In this document: positions 35,001 through 44,650 of the stretch, in pieces
Position numbering within the stretch: position 1 is the stretch's first letter
How the letters are laid out: the number at the start of each line of letters is the position of its first letter
Source: Streptomyces rapamycinicus NRRL 5491
Lineage (GTDB): Bacteria; Actinomycetota; Actinomycetes; Streptomycetales; Streptomycetaceae
Assembly: GCF_024298965.1 (NCBI RefSeq)
Contig: NZ_CP085193.1
Coordinates: forward strand, 12,276,001 to 12,340,000
DNA length: 64,000 nucleotides
Direction of reading: 5' to 3'
The notes under the pieces: model-generated
Seen by the model: only the letters and a program-made list of their open reading frames with translations
The model's database searches: none
What the model was told of the DNA's origin: nothing
Program-made: the position numbers and the translations under genes

Positions 35001-38000
35001 GTGGGGTGATGGGTGCGAGGATTTTCTGGAGTTGGTTGTGTAGTTGGTCGATGTGGCCGGAGTGTCCGGCGAAGTCGACTCCGGGGAGTTGCCAGCGCAT
35101 GATGCGGTGGTGGGAGAGTTGTTGGGTGAGGTGGGTGATGGCTTGGGTGTCGCCGGTGATGGTGGTGGTGTTGGGTGCGTTGTGGGCGGCGATCCAGATG
35201 CGGGTGTTCCAGTGGTCGGGGTCGGCTATTTCCTGGATTTTTTCGGGTGGTGCGAGGACGCTGATCATGGTGCCGTGGCCGGTGAGGGGGAGGAGTGCTT
35301 TGCTGCGGAGGGTGGTGATGCGGGCGGCGTCTTGGAGGGTGAGGGCTCCGGCGGTGTAGGCGGCGGCGATTTCGCCTTGTGAGTGGCCGATGATGGCGTC
35401 GGGGGTGAGGCCGTGGTGTTGCCAGAGGGTGGCGAGGGCGGTCATGGTGGTGAACAGAACTGGCTGGATCACATCGACGCGGTCCCAGGTGGGTGCTCCG
35501 GGTTGGCTGGTGAGGATGTCGGTGACGGACCAGTCGATGTATTCGGACAGGGCTGTGTCGATTTCGTGGATGGTGTCGCGGTAGAGGGGTGAGGTTTCCC
35601 AGAGGCGTTGTCCCATGCCGACCCACTGCGAACCCTGTCCGGGGAAGACGAGGACTGTCTTCCCGCCGTCGGGTGTGTGCCGGGTGATCTGTTCCAGCGC
35701 GGTGGCGAATTCCTCGCGGGTGGAGCCCACGAGGACGGCGCGGTGGGGGAGTGTGGTGGATCGTTGGGTGATGAGGGAATGCGCGATCTGGTGCACCGTG
35801 CCTTCGGTTTCCGTCACCAGTTGACGGGCCAGGTCCTTCAGCGCGGTTTCGTTCTGTGCGGAGAGCACCCACGGCACCGGACCGGAGGGTCCCAGCTCAA
35901 GCCCGACGGGGCCGGAGGGCCCGGCCGCCTCGGAAGGCTCGACGGGCTCCGCCGACTCCGTCGGCTCGGGCGCGGGCGGCGCCTGTTCGAGGATGACGTG
36001 CGCGTTGGTGCCGCTGACCCCGAACGAGGACACGCCCGCGCGTCGGGGGCGTTCGTCCGCGCCCGGCCAGTCCCGGGCCTCGGCCAGTAGCTCGACCGTA
36101 CCCGCCGACCAGTCGACCTCCGGGGTCGGCTCGTCGATATGCAGGCTCTTCGGCATCACCCCGTGCCGCATCGACAGGACCGCCTTCATCACACCGGCTA
36201 CCCCGGCGGCGGCCTGGGTGTGCCCGATGTTGGACTTCAACGACCCAAGCCACAGCGGCTGGTCCGGTCCTGTCCGTAGATGGCGATGATCGCCTGGGCT
36301 TCGATCGGGTCGCCGAGTTTGGTGCCGGTGCCGTGTGCCTCGATGAGGTCGATGTCGGTTGCGGTCAGTTGGGCGTTGGTGAGTGCGTCGCGGATGACGC
36401 GTTGTTGGGAGGGTCCGTTGGGGCGGTGAGGCCGTTGGAGGCGCCGTCCTGGTTGACGGCGGTGCCGCGCACCACCCCCAGCACCGGATGCCCGAGCCGC
36501 TGCGCGTCCGACAGCCGCTCGACGAGCAGGAGGCCGGCGCCTTCGGACCAGGCGGCGCCGTCGGCGTCGGCGGCGAAGGATTTGCAGCGTCCGTCGGGGG
36601 AGAGGCCGCGTTGGCGGCTGAATTCGATGTAGGAGGAGGGGGAGGCCATGACGGTGACGCCGCCGGCGACGGCGAGGGTGCATTCGCCGGTGCGCAGTGC
36701 CTGGACGGCGAGGTGCAGGGCGACCAGGGAGGAGGAGCAGGCGGTGTCGACGGACACGGCCGGTCCCTCGAATCCGAACGTGTAAGACACCCGGCCCGAC
36801 ACCACGCTCCCCGAGCCACCACTGCTCAGATAGCCCTCCAACTCCGGTGGCACAGTGCGCAGGCGTGAGATGTAGTCGTGGTACATGACGCCGGCGAAGA
36901 CGCCGGTGCGGCTGCCGCGGAGTGAGGTGGGATCGATGCCCGCTCGTTCCAGCACCTCCCAGGTGGTTTCCAGCAGCAGTCGTTGCTGCGGGTCCATGGC
37001 GAGTGCTTCGCGTGGCGAGATGCCGAACAGGGCGGCGTCGAAGTCGCCTGCGTCGTGGAGGAAGCCGCCTTCGCGGACGTAGGAGGTGCCGGGTGGTCCG
37101 GGTCGGGGTGGTAGAGGTGTTCCAGGTCCCAGCCGCGGTCGGTCGGGAAGCCGGAGATGCCGTCGCCGCCTGAGGACAGCAGTTCCCACAGCTCCTCGGG
37201 TGAGGTCACACCGCCCGGCAGCCGGCAGGCCATCCCGACGATCGCGATCGGCTCACCGGATGGAGCGGCGGGGTCCGTCGGCTCCGTGTCGGGGCCCGCC
37301 GCGGATGTGTCGCCGAACAGCCGGCCGCCGAGGTAGGCCGCCAGGGCGTCGGGGTTGGGGTAGTCGAAGGCGAGTGTGGCGGGCAGCGCCAGACCGGTCG
37401 CCGCCGCCAGTCGGCCGCGCAGCTCCACGGCGCTGGTGGACGTCATGCCGATGTCGCGGAACGACTGTCGGTCGTGTACCGGCCGGCCGCCGGTGATCAC
37501 GCCGACCTCGGACAGCACCAGGTCGAGCAGGGCACGGCCGCGCTCCGCCGCGGGGAGCCGGGCCAGCCGCCCGGCGGCGCCGGTGTCGACGGCCGATGCG
37601 GCCAGTTCATGCCGTATGGCCAGCACCGATGCGTCGTCCACCGTGGTCGCCGCGTCGAACAGGGCGAGCCGCTCCCGAGACGTCAGCTCCTCGCGCGGCC
37701 CCCAGCTGAGGGCCAGCGCGGGCAGCCCCGCGGCGTGCCGACGGTTGGCCACCGCCTGGAAGACCGCGTGCGCCGGGCCGTTGTCGATCGGTGCCGAGAG
37801 GACGAACAGTGCCGGGTGCGCCTCCCGGGTGAGCTCGTCCAGGGCCAGCGCGTCCTGGAGCGGACCGAGTTCGACCTCGCCGGTGAGCGTGGTCGGCAGC
37901 GTCTCCGGACCGGCCACTTGCAATACGGCCGTGACCGGCGGCCCGGCCGTCTGGAACGCCTCCGCCAGCGATGCCCGGTCGCCGGGCGCGCGGACCGTCT

Positions 38001-40174
38001 GAGTCACGGACGCACCCAGCTCGGTCAGGCGCGCGACCAGGTCCGGTACGGCCGTGCGGGCGAGCAGCCGCACATGCCGTATGCCGTACGCGGCGACCAG
38101 GTGCCCGGCGAGCTCGGCGGCCTGCTCCTGGTCCGCGCCAAAGACCAGCACGGTGCCGTCAGGGTCCGGCCGGCTCACCCGCTGCCCGCTCCCCGCCCGT
38201 GCCAGCCGGGGGACCAGCACCTCGCCGCCGCGCACCAGCGCCCGTGGCTGCCCGGACGCCAGGACGGCCGACAGCGCGGCGGTCGCCTCGCCGCCGTCGG
38301 CGTCCACCAGCACCGGCGCGTCGTGCGGCGCGTCCGCCCGCATCGACTCCACCAGCCCCCAGACCGCGGCCTGCGCCGGGTCGTGGTCCGCACCGTGGGT
38401 CAGCACGGCCACCCGGCCGGACCGGTCGGTCAGCCCGGTCCGCACCGCGCGCAGCACCTCGTCGAGGGAGCCGCGCGGGCAGTCCACGACCGCCGACCCG
38501 GGCGCTTCGAGGCCCGCCGTCACGCTGCCACCGGCCCGATGCGCGGACGTCGCCTGGTCGCCGTCAACAGGCCCAGCCTCCGGCACGGGCGCCGTCCACT
38601 CCAGGCGGAACAGCGACTCGAACGACCCGGAGCTCACCGCCCGCAGCCGGGCCGGGCTCTGCGCCAGCGCGTGCCGCTTGATCTTCCCGGACCCGGTGCG
38701 CGGTATGGAACCGATTTCGTACAGCTCCTCCGGCACCTTGAAGTACGCCAGGTGCTCGCGGCAGGCGGCGAACACCTCGTCCGGGTCGAAGCCGTCCGCG
38801 GCCGGCACGAGGAACGCGACCGGCACCTCGCCGAGGGTGGGTGGGCCGAGCCGACGACGGCCGCGTCGGTCACGCCCGGCACTCGCAGCAGCACCTGCTC
38901 AACCTCGGTCGGGTGGATGTTCTCCCCGCTGCGGATGATCAGCTCGCTGAGCCGCCCGGTGATGGTGTGGTAGCCGAGGTCGTCGCGGCGGCCGAGGTCA
39001 CCGGTGCGGTACCAGCCGCGGGGCAGCGCCGCCTCGGTGGCCTCCGGCTGGTTGTGGTAGCCGACCATCAGGCTGGGCCCGCCGACCCATATCTCGCCCT
39101 CCTCGCCGGTCTCGACACTCTCGTGGGTCTCCGGGTCGACGATCCGTACGGTCAGGCCGGGCACCGGCAGTCCGCAGGAGCCCTCGACCTGGGTCCCGTT
39201 CGGCCAGTTGGCGGTGATCAGGCCGCAGGTCTCGGTGCTGCCGTAGCAGTCGAGCAGCGGGACGCCGAAAGTCTCCTGGAACTCGGCGCGCAGCGTCGCG
39301 GTGCTGATCGCGCCGGCCGACAGGCACACCCGCAGGTTCGGCAGCGACAGGTCGCCGTCCCGGGCGGCGTCCAGCAGATAGTGGTACATGGTCGGCACAC
39401 CGGCCAGGAAGGTGAACTCCTCGGCGCGCAGCGTGTGCAGCAGTTCCTCGGCGTCGAACGCCTCGGTGATCCGCGCGGTCGCGCCGACCGCGGTCACGCT
39501 GAGCACGCAGTAGATGTGTGCCAGGCTGTGGAACAGCGGCACCGGCCACAGCACTCGGTCGGTCTCGGAGAGCCCCAGCACACCGGCGGACGAGGCGGCC
39601 ACCGACCACAGGCAGCTGCGCTGGTGGACAGTACGCCCTTGGGCCGGCCGGTGGTGCCGGAGGTGTAGAGCATCCAGGCGATGTCGTCCAGCCCGAGGTC
39701 GTCGCGGGCGGGCTGCTGCGGTTCGGTCTCGGCGAGCGCGTCGAACGGCACCGCGCCGCTTTCCTCGTCGCCGGTCACCACCACGGTCAGATGCGGCCGT
39801 TCCGCCTGGAGCCGGCGCACCTGGGGCAGCCGGGTGTGGTCGGTGACGATGACCCGGGCCGCGCTGTCGTCGAGCAGATAGGCGAGCTCGGCGGTGGAGG
39901 AGTGCGGGTTGATGGGCACACCGATCGCGCTGGCGCGCGCGATGGCCAGATAGCTCTCAATGGTCTCGACGCAGTTGCCCAGGTAGATGGCGGCCCGGTC
40001 GCCGGGCAGCAGCCGCAGTTGGGCGAGGTGTCCGGCCAGTCGACGGGTGCGGGCTTCCAACTGGGCGTAGCTGACGCCACGCCTCGAGTCGGCGAACGCG
40101 GTCTGGCTTCCCCTGCGGGCCGCGTGCGCTTTCAGCAGCTCGGGCAACGGCCGGATCAGCTCGCGACGGAGCAT
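32030..40174 (-). CDS. Type I PKS1: CoA ligase-KR(inactive)-ACP loader, then KS-AT-DH-KR-ACP, frame broken in several places
   Basis: Starts at ATG 40174 (GAGAGG ahead). Domains, descending: carboxylic-acid CoA ligase 40174-38640 ('[11 protein letters not shown]', '[10 protein letters not shown]', 'YRTGDLG', '[10 protein letters not shown]'); degenerate KR 38170-37690 (no GxGxxG, Tyr replaced by Phe); ACP 37540-37320 ('[10 protein letters not shown]'); KS 37255-35990 ('DTACSSSL'); AT 35665-34750 with GHSQGE and FAGH, so not malonyl; DH 34565-33700 ('[10 protein letters not shown]'); KR 33325-32800 ('[10 protein letters not shown]', 'QANYAAAN'), active B-type; ACP 32500-32290; acidic C-terminal docking 32230-32040. 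Loaders of CoA-ligase type prime with chorismate-derived acids, as in rapamycin and FK506. Frame breaks near 39626, 38830, 37100, 36422, 36262, 34335, 33950, 33340 and 32847; those inspected need one base in a G/C run. No stop is seen before PKS2, so the end is approximate. Confidence 0.82.
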
Positions 40175-40498
40175 GCCACCACACCTCTCGGTCGTACCGG
40201 TCGTCCCGGTCGGTCGGCGCTCCGCTGACGGTGCCCGCCGACCCGCGGACGTCAATCCCGGCTTATTCCAAAGGCCGTGTCCGTAAAAGCGGCCAGCAGG
40301 CGGCACATTAACCAAGTGGAAGCCCGTAACACCCCCCTAGCCGCCCCCTAGTGGTCACTATTTTTTTTGTACTCACCGGTCACCGCCGCGGCCCGGTCGG
40401 GGCGCAGTGTAGCTTTTTTGACGGGCCGCAAGAACGGCTCCGGCGCATCGTTCCCGGGGCCACGAAAAAGCAACCCGAAGAGAGAACGCGGAGCCACA
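40175..40498. promoter_or_regulatory. Divergent control region between PKS1 and the chorismatase gene
   Basis: A 324-base gap between two outward-facing operons, so it must hold both promoters. It contains the CCCCCTAG direct repeats at 40331-40351 and a run of eight T immediately after (40361-40368 area), which is very unusual at this GC content. No gene is seen. Confidence 0.6.
40331..40351 (+). promoter_or_regulatory. Probable SARP binding site: two CCCCCTAG repeats 11 bases apart
   Basis: CCCCCTAG occurs twice with a start-to-start distance of 11 bases, one helical turn. SARP activators bind heptamer-like direct repeats with exactly this spacing just upstream of the -10 box, and a SARP gene lies at 16324. 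A similar pair with 10-base spacing occurs at 43808-43825 ahead of fkbG. Binding is inferred. Confidence 0.55.
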
Positions 40499-41521
40499 TT
40501 GAACCCGTCATCGCTTGTCCTGAATGGGTTGACGTCGTACTTCGAAAACGGGCGCGCCAGGGTAGTACCCCCGGTCGGCAGAAATATCCTCGGGGTCGTC
40601 AACTACGCGTCCGTGTGCGAATACCCGACCCTCGACCACGGCTATCCAGAACTCGAAATCAACATGGTCGCCCCGACCGCGGAGCCCTTCGCCGAGGTGT
40701 GGGTGACGGACGCCGAATCGGAGCACGGCGAACGCGACGGAATCACCTACGCGCACGACGGCGAGTATTTTTTCTGCGCCGGTCGTGTACCACCCACCGG
40801 GCGGTACACGGAAGCCACCAGAGCGGCGTACGTCACCATGTTCGAGCTGCTGGAGGAATTCGGCTACTCCAGTGTGTTCCGCATGTGGAACTTCATCGGT
40901 GACATCAATCGCGACAACGCGGAGGGCATGGAGGTCTACCGCGACTTCTGCCGCGGCCGGGCCGAGGCGTTCGAGCAGTGCCGGCTGGAGTTCGACCAGT
41001 TCCCGGCGGCCACGGGGATCGGCTCCCGGGGCGGCGGCATCGCCTTCTATCTGCTGGCCTGCCGGTCCGGCGGGCATGTGCACATCGAGAACCCCCGGCA
41101 GGTGCCGGCCTACCACTACCCGAAGCGGTACGGCCCGCGCGCGCCGCGCTTCGCCCGCGCCACCTACCTTCCGTCCAGGGCCGCGGATGGGGTCGGCGGC
41201 CAGGTCTTCGTGTCCGGCACCGCCAGCGTGCTCGGCCATGAGACGGCCCACGAGGGCGACCTGGTCAAGCAGTGCCGACTGGCGCTGGAGAACATCGAAC
41301 TCGTCATCAGTGGCGGGAACCTGGCCGCGCACGGCATATCCGCCGGCCACGGGCTGACTGCGCTGCGCAATATCAAGGTGTACGTCCGCAGGTCCGAGGA
41401 TGTGCCCGCGGTGCGCGAGATCTGCCGGGAGGCGTTCTCACCGGACGCCGACATCGTGTACCTGACGGTGGACGTCTGCCGCTCCGATCTGCTGGTGGAG
41501 ATCGAGGGCGTGGTCATGTAG
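40499..41521 (+). CDS. Chorismatase (FkbO/Hyg5 family)
   Basis: A 340-residue protein of the chorismatase family, which hydrolyses or rearranges chorismate to 4,5-dihydroxycyclohexadiene carboxylate (FkbO/RapK) or 3-hydroxybenzoate (Hyg5). Family segments are 'YVTMFELLEEFGYSSVFRMW' (about residues 111-130), 'NFIGDINRDNAEGMEVYRDF', 'ATGIGSRGGGIAFYLLA' (about 180), 'PRAPRFARATYL', 'VFVSGTASVLGHETAH' (about 239-254) and C-terminal 'VCRSDLLVEIEG'. I cannot decide the subtype by eye. The TTG start is chosen because GCGGAG lies 6 bases before it and the length then equals the family's; earlier in-frame ATGs give a long non-homologous extension. It makes the starter acid for PKS1, which is transcribed divergently. 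Confidence 0.9.
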   Translation: MNPSSLVLNGLTSYFENGRARVVPPVGRNILGVVNYASVCEYPTLDHGYPELEINMVAPTAEPFAEVWVTDAESEHGERDGITYAHDGEYFFCAGRVPPTGRYTEATRAAYVTMFELLEEFGYSSVFRMWNFIGDINRDNAEGMEVYRDFCRGRAEAFEQCRLEFDQFPAATGIGSRGGGIAFYLLACRSGGHVHIENPRQVPAYHYPKRYGPRAPRFARATYLPSRAADGVGGQVFVSGTASVLGHETAHEGDLVKQCRLALENIELVISGGNLAAHGISAGHGLTALRNIKVYVRRSEDVPAVREICREAFSPDADIVYLTVDVCRSDLLVEIEGVVM

Positions 41522-41627
41522 GACGGTCGGGCGCGCCCCGCGCCCTCGGAATGCCGATCGGCGCCCCGGAATATGGCCCGGGGCGCCGTAATGTCGCGTC
41601 CGGCCGCGGCGCGGCAGGAGCGGGAAT

Positions 41628-42107
41628 TCAGGCCGCGGCGGTGTCCAGCGTCACCTTGCGCAGCGTCTCCGCGGTCTGACGGGCCGTCTCCAGCACGCCC
41701 GCGTCGGTCTCCGCGAGCAGTCCCTCGACCTCGGTGATGCGTTTGGCGGAACGCTCCGACAACACCACCGAGACGGTGTAGCGGAAACGGCCCTCGGGGT
41801 CCTGGTCGAGTTCGTTGATGACAGCGGTGAAACGCGGGTCGTCCATCACCTCGAAGTCGATGCGCCACTGGTCGCGGCGCGGCGTGACGCGTTCCCGCAC
41901 GATGTCCTTGCCGAAGAAGACCGCCTCCCGCAAGAAACCGTCGGGGTACCGCTCGACGATGCGGCACTCACTGATCTGCGCCACGTAGTCGACCGGGTAT
42001 TCCGCCTTGCGGATGAGGGTCTCCCACAGCGCGTCGTAGCTGATGCCGTCCTGGTCGTCCGTCGTGGAATCGTTGATCAGGGCGGAATGAGAAATGATGA
42101 TGGCCAC
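41628..42107 (-). CDS. AtaL-like (DUF1857) SRPBCC protein
   Basis: A 159-residue protein similar to the DUF1857/AtaL group of the SRPBCC fold: 'ISYDALWETLIRKAEYPVDY' (residues 22-41), 'ISECRIVERYPDGFLREAVF', 'QWRIDFEVMDDPRFTAVINE' and 'RFRYTVSVVL'. Members occur in some biosynthetic clusters and are thought to bind or cyclise hydrophobic intermediates; none is well characterised to my knowledge. It stands alone on the minus strand between the chorismatase and the exporter. A role in handling the aryl polyketide is inferred from place. Confidence 0.65.
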   Translation of the reverse strand: MAIIISHSALINDSTTDDQDGISYDALWETLIRKAEYPVDYVAQISECRIVERYPDGFLREAVFFGKDIVRERVTPRRDQWRIDFEVMDDPRFTAVINELDQDPEGRFRYTVSVVLSERSAKRITEVEGLLAETDAGVLETARQTAETLRKVTLDTAAA

Positions 42108-42378
42108 TTATTCTCGCTCTCAGCGGGTGCGGCGCCCTACCCGGTGCGGCCGCACGGTCTTCGGCTGACGGCTCGGCAGCCGCGAGCGTAGAGCGGGTCC
42201 GGCCGTAGCGGGAATTCGGAGTTTTCCAACGTCTGTCCATCGGGCGGTAATTATTTGTCCTACGCCGCCCGGGTGACCGGCGTTTCCGCAGGTCAGCGCC
42301 GTATTGTTTGCCTTGACCAAGATGAGCGGATGATGGGAATGTATGCCCCGTGCAACGTGCCCCGATCCGGAGGAACAG

Positions 42379-43815
42379 ATGAAAGCGCCACGACTTAATC
42401 CGAAATTATCAGTCAGCGTGATGTTCACCGTCTCCATGTTCGTGCGCATGCTCGACATGACGATCGTGACCGTGGCACTGCCGGCGATCAGCCGGGACTA
42501 CCACGTGGACACGGTCAGCGCCGGTGTCGTTGTGGTCAGTTACCTGTTGGGCCTGGTCATCGGCATCCCCGCGGCGAACTGGTGCGGCGACCGGTGGGGC
42601 ACCAAGCAGGTGTTCGTGCTCGGGCTGGTCGTCTTCACGGTCACCTCCGTCGCCTGCGGAGTGGCCCAGAACCTGCCACAACTGATGATCTTCCGGCTTT
42701 TCCAGGGCCTCAGCGGCGGCCTGTTCGGGCCGGTGGTGATGGCGATGCTGGTGCGCACCTTCCCGCCGGAGGAGCGGATCAAGGCCAGCCGGGTCATGAC
42801 CATCCCGATCGCCGCCGCCCCGCTGATCGGATCGGTGCTCGGCGGGTTCATCGCCGACTCGCTCTCCTGGCGCTGGATCTTCTACATCAACCTGCCCATC
42901 GGCGTCGCCGCGGCCCTGTTCGCCGTGTTCTTCCTGGACGACGACGGGGAGCGGGCACGCAACCCGTTCGACGTCCTCGGCTTCGTCTACGCGGCCGGCG
43001 GGCTCACCCTGCTGATGTACGGGCTGAACAAGAGCGTGACCGAGGGCTGGACCTCGGCGCTGGTGCTGGGCTGCGTCGTCGGCGGCGTGGTGCTGCTCGG
43101 GCTACTGGTCTTCACCGAACTGCGGGCCGCGCACCCCCTGTTGGACCTGAGGGTCTTCGGCAACCACATCTTCCGGATCAGCTCCGGCATCATCTTGATG
43201 ATCACCGCGTTCAACGCCGCGTACAACTTCGTGTTCCCGCTGCTGTACCAGGAGGTGTTCGGCCGCTCGGCCCTGCGTGTCGGCATCGACATCGGCCCCG
43301 CCGCCATCGGGGCCATCGCCGGGGCACAGGTCGCGGTGAAGATGTACCACCGGCTCGGGCCGCGCAGGCACCTGCTGGTGTCGCTGACCGCCTCGTTCGT
43401 GGGCCTGGCGCTGATGGCGTTGATCGACGTCGACACCCAGCGGTGGCTGGTGTGGCTGATCATGCTTTACACCGGCGCGGTCAGCGCCATCGCCTACAAC
43501 GCCGCGCAGACCACATCGTTCGCCACCCTGACACCGCACCAGGTCGGGGTCGCCTCCTCGCTGTTCAGCACGGCCACCCAGACCGGCGCCGCGCTCGGCG
43601 TCAGCCTGCTCAGCACCGTCCTGGCCGGCCTTGGCACCACCACCGACGCCGGCGCGCCGGATCTGTCCACGTACCAGCTGGGCTTCGTCATCACCAGCGG
43701 ACTCGCGATCGTGGCGCTGCTGCTGACCCTGCGGGTCCGCGACAGCGAGGCGGCCGGCACGCTGGAGTCGAAGCCGGAAAAGGAGTCGGTCGCCGACGCG
43801 AATCCGGCCCCCTAA
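42379..43815 (+). CDS. MFS drug exporter, EmrB/QacA (DHA2) type
   Basis: A 478-residue membrane transporter with about 14 predicted helices. Motif A is 'NWCGDRWGTKQVFVLGLVVF' (loop 2-3), motif B-like 'IFRLFQGLSGGLFGPVV', and motif C 'APLIGSVLGGFIAD'; helix 1 has 'MLDMTIVTVALPAI', typical of DHA2 proton antiporters. The start at 42379 follows GGAGGAAC; a start 36 bases earlier is unlikely. It probably exports the polyketide product and gives self-resistance. It leads the plus-strand operon; fkbG begins 52 bases after its stop, with CCCCCTA repeats in the overlap. Confidence 0.9.
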   Translation: MKAPRLNPKLSVSVMFTVSMFVRMLDMTIVTVALPAISRDYHVDTVSAGVVVVSYLLGLVIGIPAANWCGDRWGTKQVFVLGLVVFTVTSVACGVAQNLPQLMIFRLFQGLSGGLFGPVVMAMLVRTFPPEERIKASRVMTIPIAAAPLIGSVLGGFIADSLSWRWIFYINLPIGVAAALFAVFFLDDDGERARNPFDVLGFVYAAGGLTLLMYGLNKSVTEGWTSALVLGCVVGGVVLLGLLVFTELRAAHPLLDLRVFGNHIFRISSGIILMITAFNAAYNFVFPLLYQEVFGRSALRVGIDIGPAAIGAIAGAQVAVKMYHRLGPRRHLLVSLTASFVGLALMALIDVDTQRWLVWLIMLYTGAVSAIAYNAAQTTSFATLTPHQVGVASSLFSTATQTGAALGVSLLSTVLAGLGTTTDAGAPDLSTYQLGFVITSGLAIVALLLTLRVRDSEAAGTLESKPEKESVADANPAP

Positions 43816-43867
43816 ACCCCCCTAGAAACGACTCCGGCCCCGCCGCGCCGCGGCGTGCTCTCCCACC

Positions 43868-44551
43868 ATGGAGGCCATGGCGAACCAAGTGAGCACGTCC
43901 GCGGAGCTGCTGGACTACATCACCTCGGTCTCGCTGCGTGACGACGAGATCCTGCGCGGCCTCCGCGAGGAGACCGCCGGGCTGCCGGGCGGCACAACGC
44001 TCCCGGTGGCCGCGGAGGAGGGCCAGCTGCTCGCCCTGCTGGTCTCGCTCACGCGGGCGAGGACCGTCCTGGAGATCGGCACCTACACCGGGTACAGCAC
44101 GCTGTGCATGGCCCGCGCGCTGCCGCTCGACGGTCGGATCGTGACGTGCGACGTCACCGACAAGTGGCCGTCCGTCGGCCGCGAGTACTGGAAGCGCGCG
44201 GGCGTCGCCGACCGCATCGAGGTACGCGTCGGCCGGGCCATCGAGACCCTGGACGTGCTGCTGGCCGACACCGGCTTCGGGCCGGACTCCTTCGACCTGG
44301 TTTTCGTCGATGCCGACAAGGCGAACTACCCGGCCTACTACGAGCAGGCACTGCGGCTGGTACGGCCGGGCGGGCTCGTGGTCATCGACAACACGCTCTT
44401 CTTCGGCCGGGTCATCGACCCCACCGCGCAGGACCCCGACACCGTCGCGGTGCGGGAGCTGAACGCCAAGCTGTTCACCGACGACCGCGTCGAGCTGTCG
44501 CTGCTGCCGGCCGCGGACGGCATCACACTGGTCCGCCGCACCGCCGCCTGA
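43868..44551 (+). CDS. fkbG: O-methyltransferase for methoxymalonyl-ACP (FkbG-like)
   Basis: A 227-residue CCoAOMT-type methyltransferase: '[19 protein letters not shown]' (SAM motif I, about residues 69-87), '[20 protein letters not shown]' (metal-binding Asp, about 141-160) and '[15 protein letters not shown]'. With FkbH, I, J and K next to it, its role is methylation of hydroxymalonyl-ACP to methoxymalonyl-ACP. The first ATG lacks a clear ribosome site; a second ATG 9 bases on is an alternative. The SARP-like repeat at 43808-43825 stands 43 bases upstream. Confidence 0.9.
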   Translation: MEAMANQVSTSAELLDYITSVSLRDDEILRGLREETAGLPGGTTLPVAAEEGQLLALLVSLTRARTVLEIGTYTGYSTLCMARALPLDGRIVTCDVTDKWPSVGREYWKRAGVADRIEVRVGRAIETLDVLLADTGFGPDSFDLVFVDADKANYPAYYEQALRLVRPGGLVVIDNTLFFGRVIDPTAQDPDTVAVRELNAKLFTDDRVELSLLPAADGITLVRRTAA

Positions 44552-44650
44552 CCCACCGCACCACCCCAAGCCCCTTGCCGGCACGCCCGGCCGCCCGGCC
44601 GGCCCGCCGCCGGGCCGCCGGCCCACGGAAGTGAACGTTCGGGAGGACAT

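Noticed and set aside
26200..40315. Eleven separate PKS open frames as independent genes
   Set aside because: Domain content continues across each break and one base in a G/C run restores the frame; only two genes with one docking boundary make sense.
40361..40368. Run of T after the CCCCCTAG repeats as a terminator
   Set aside because: No stem precedes it and it lies between two divergent starts, so a promoter element is more likely.
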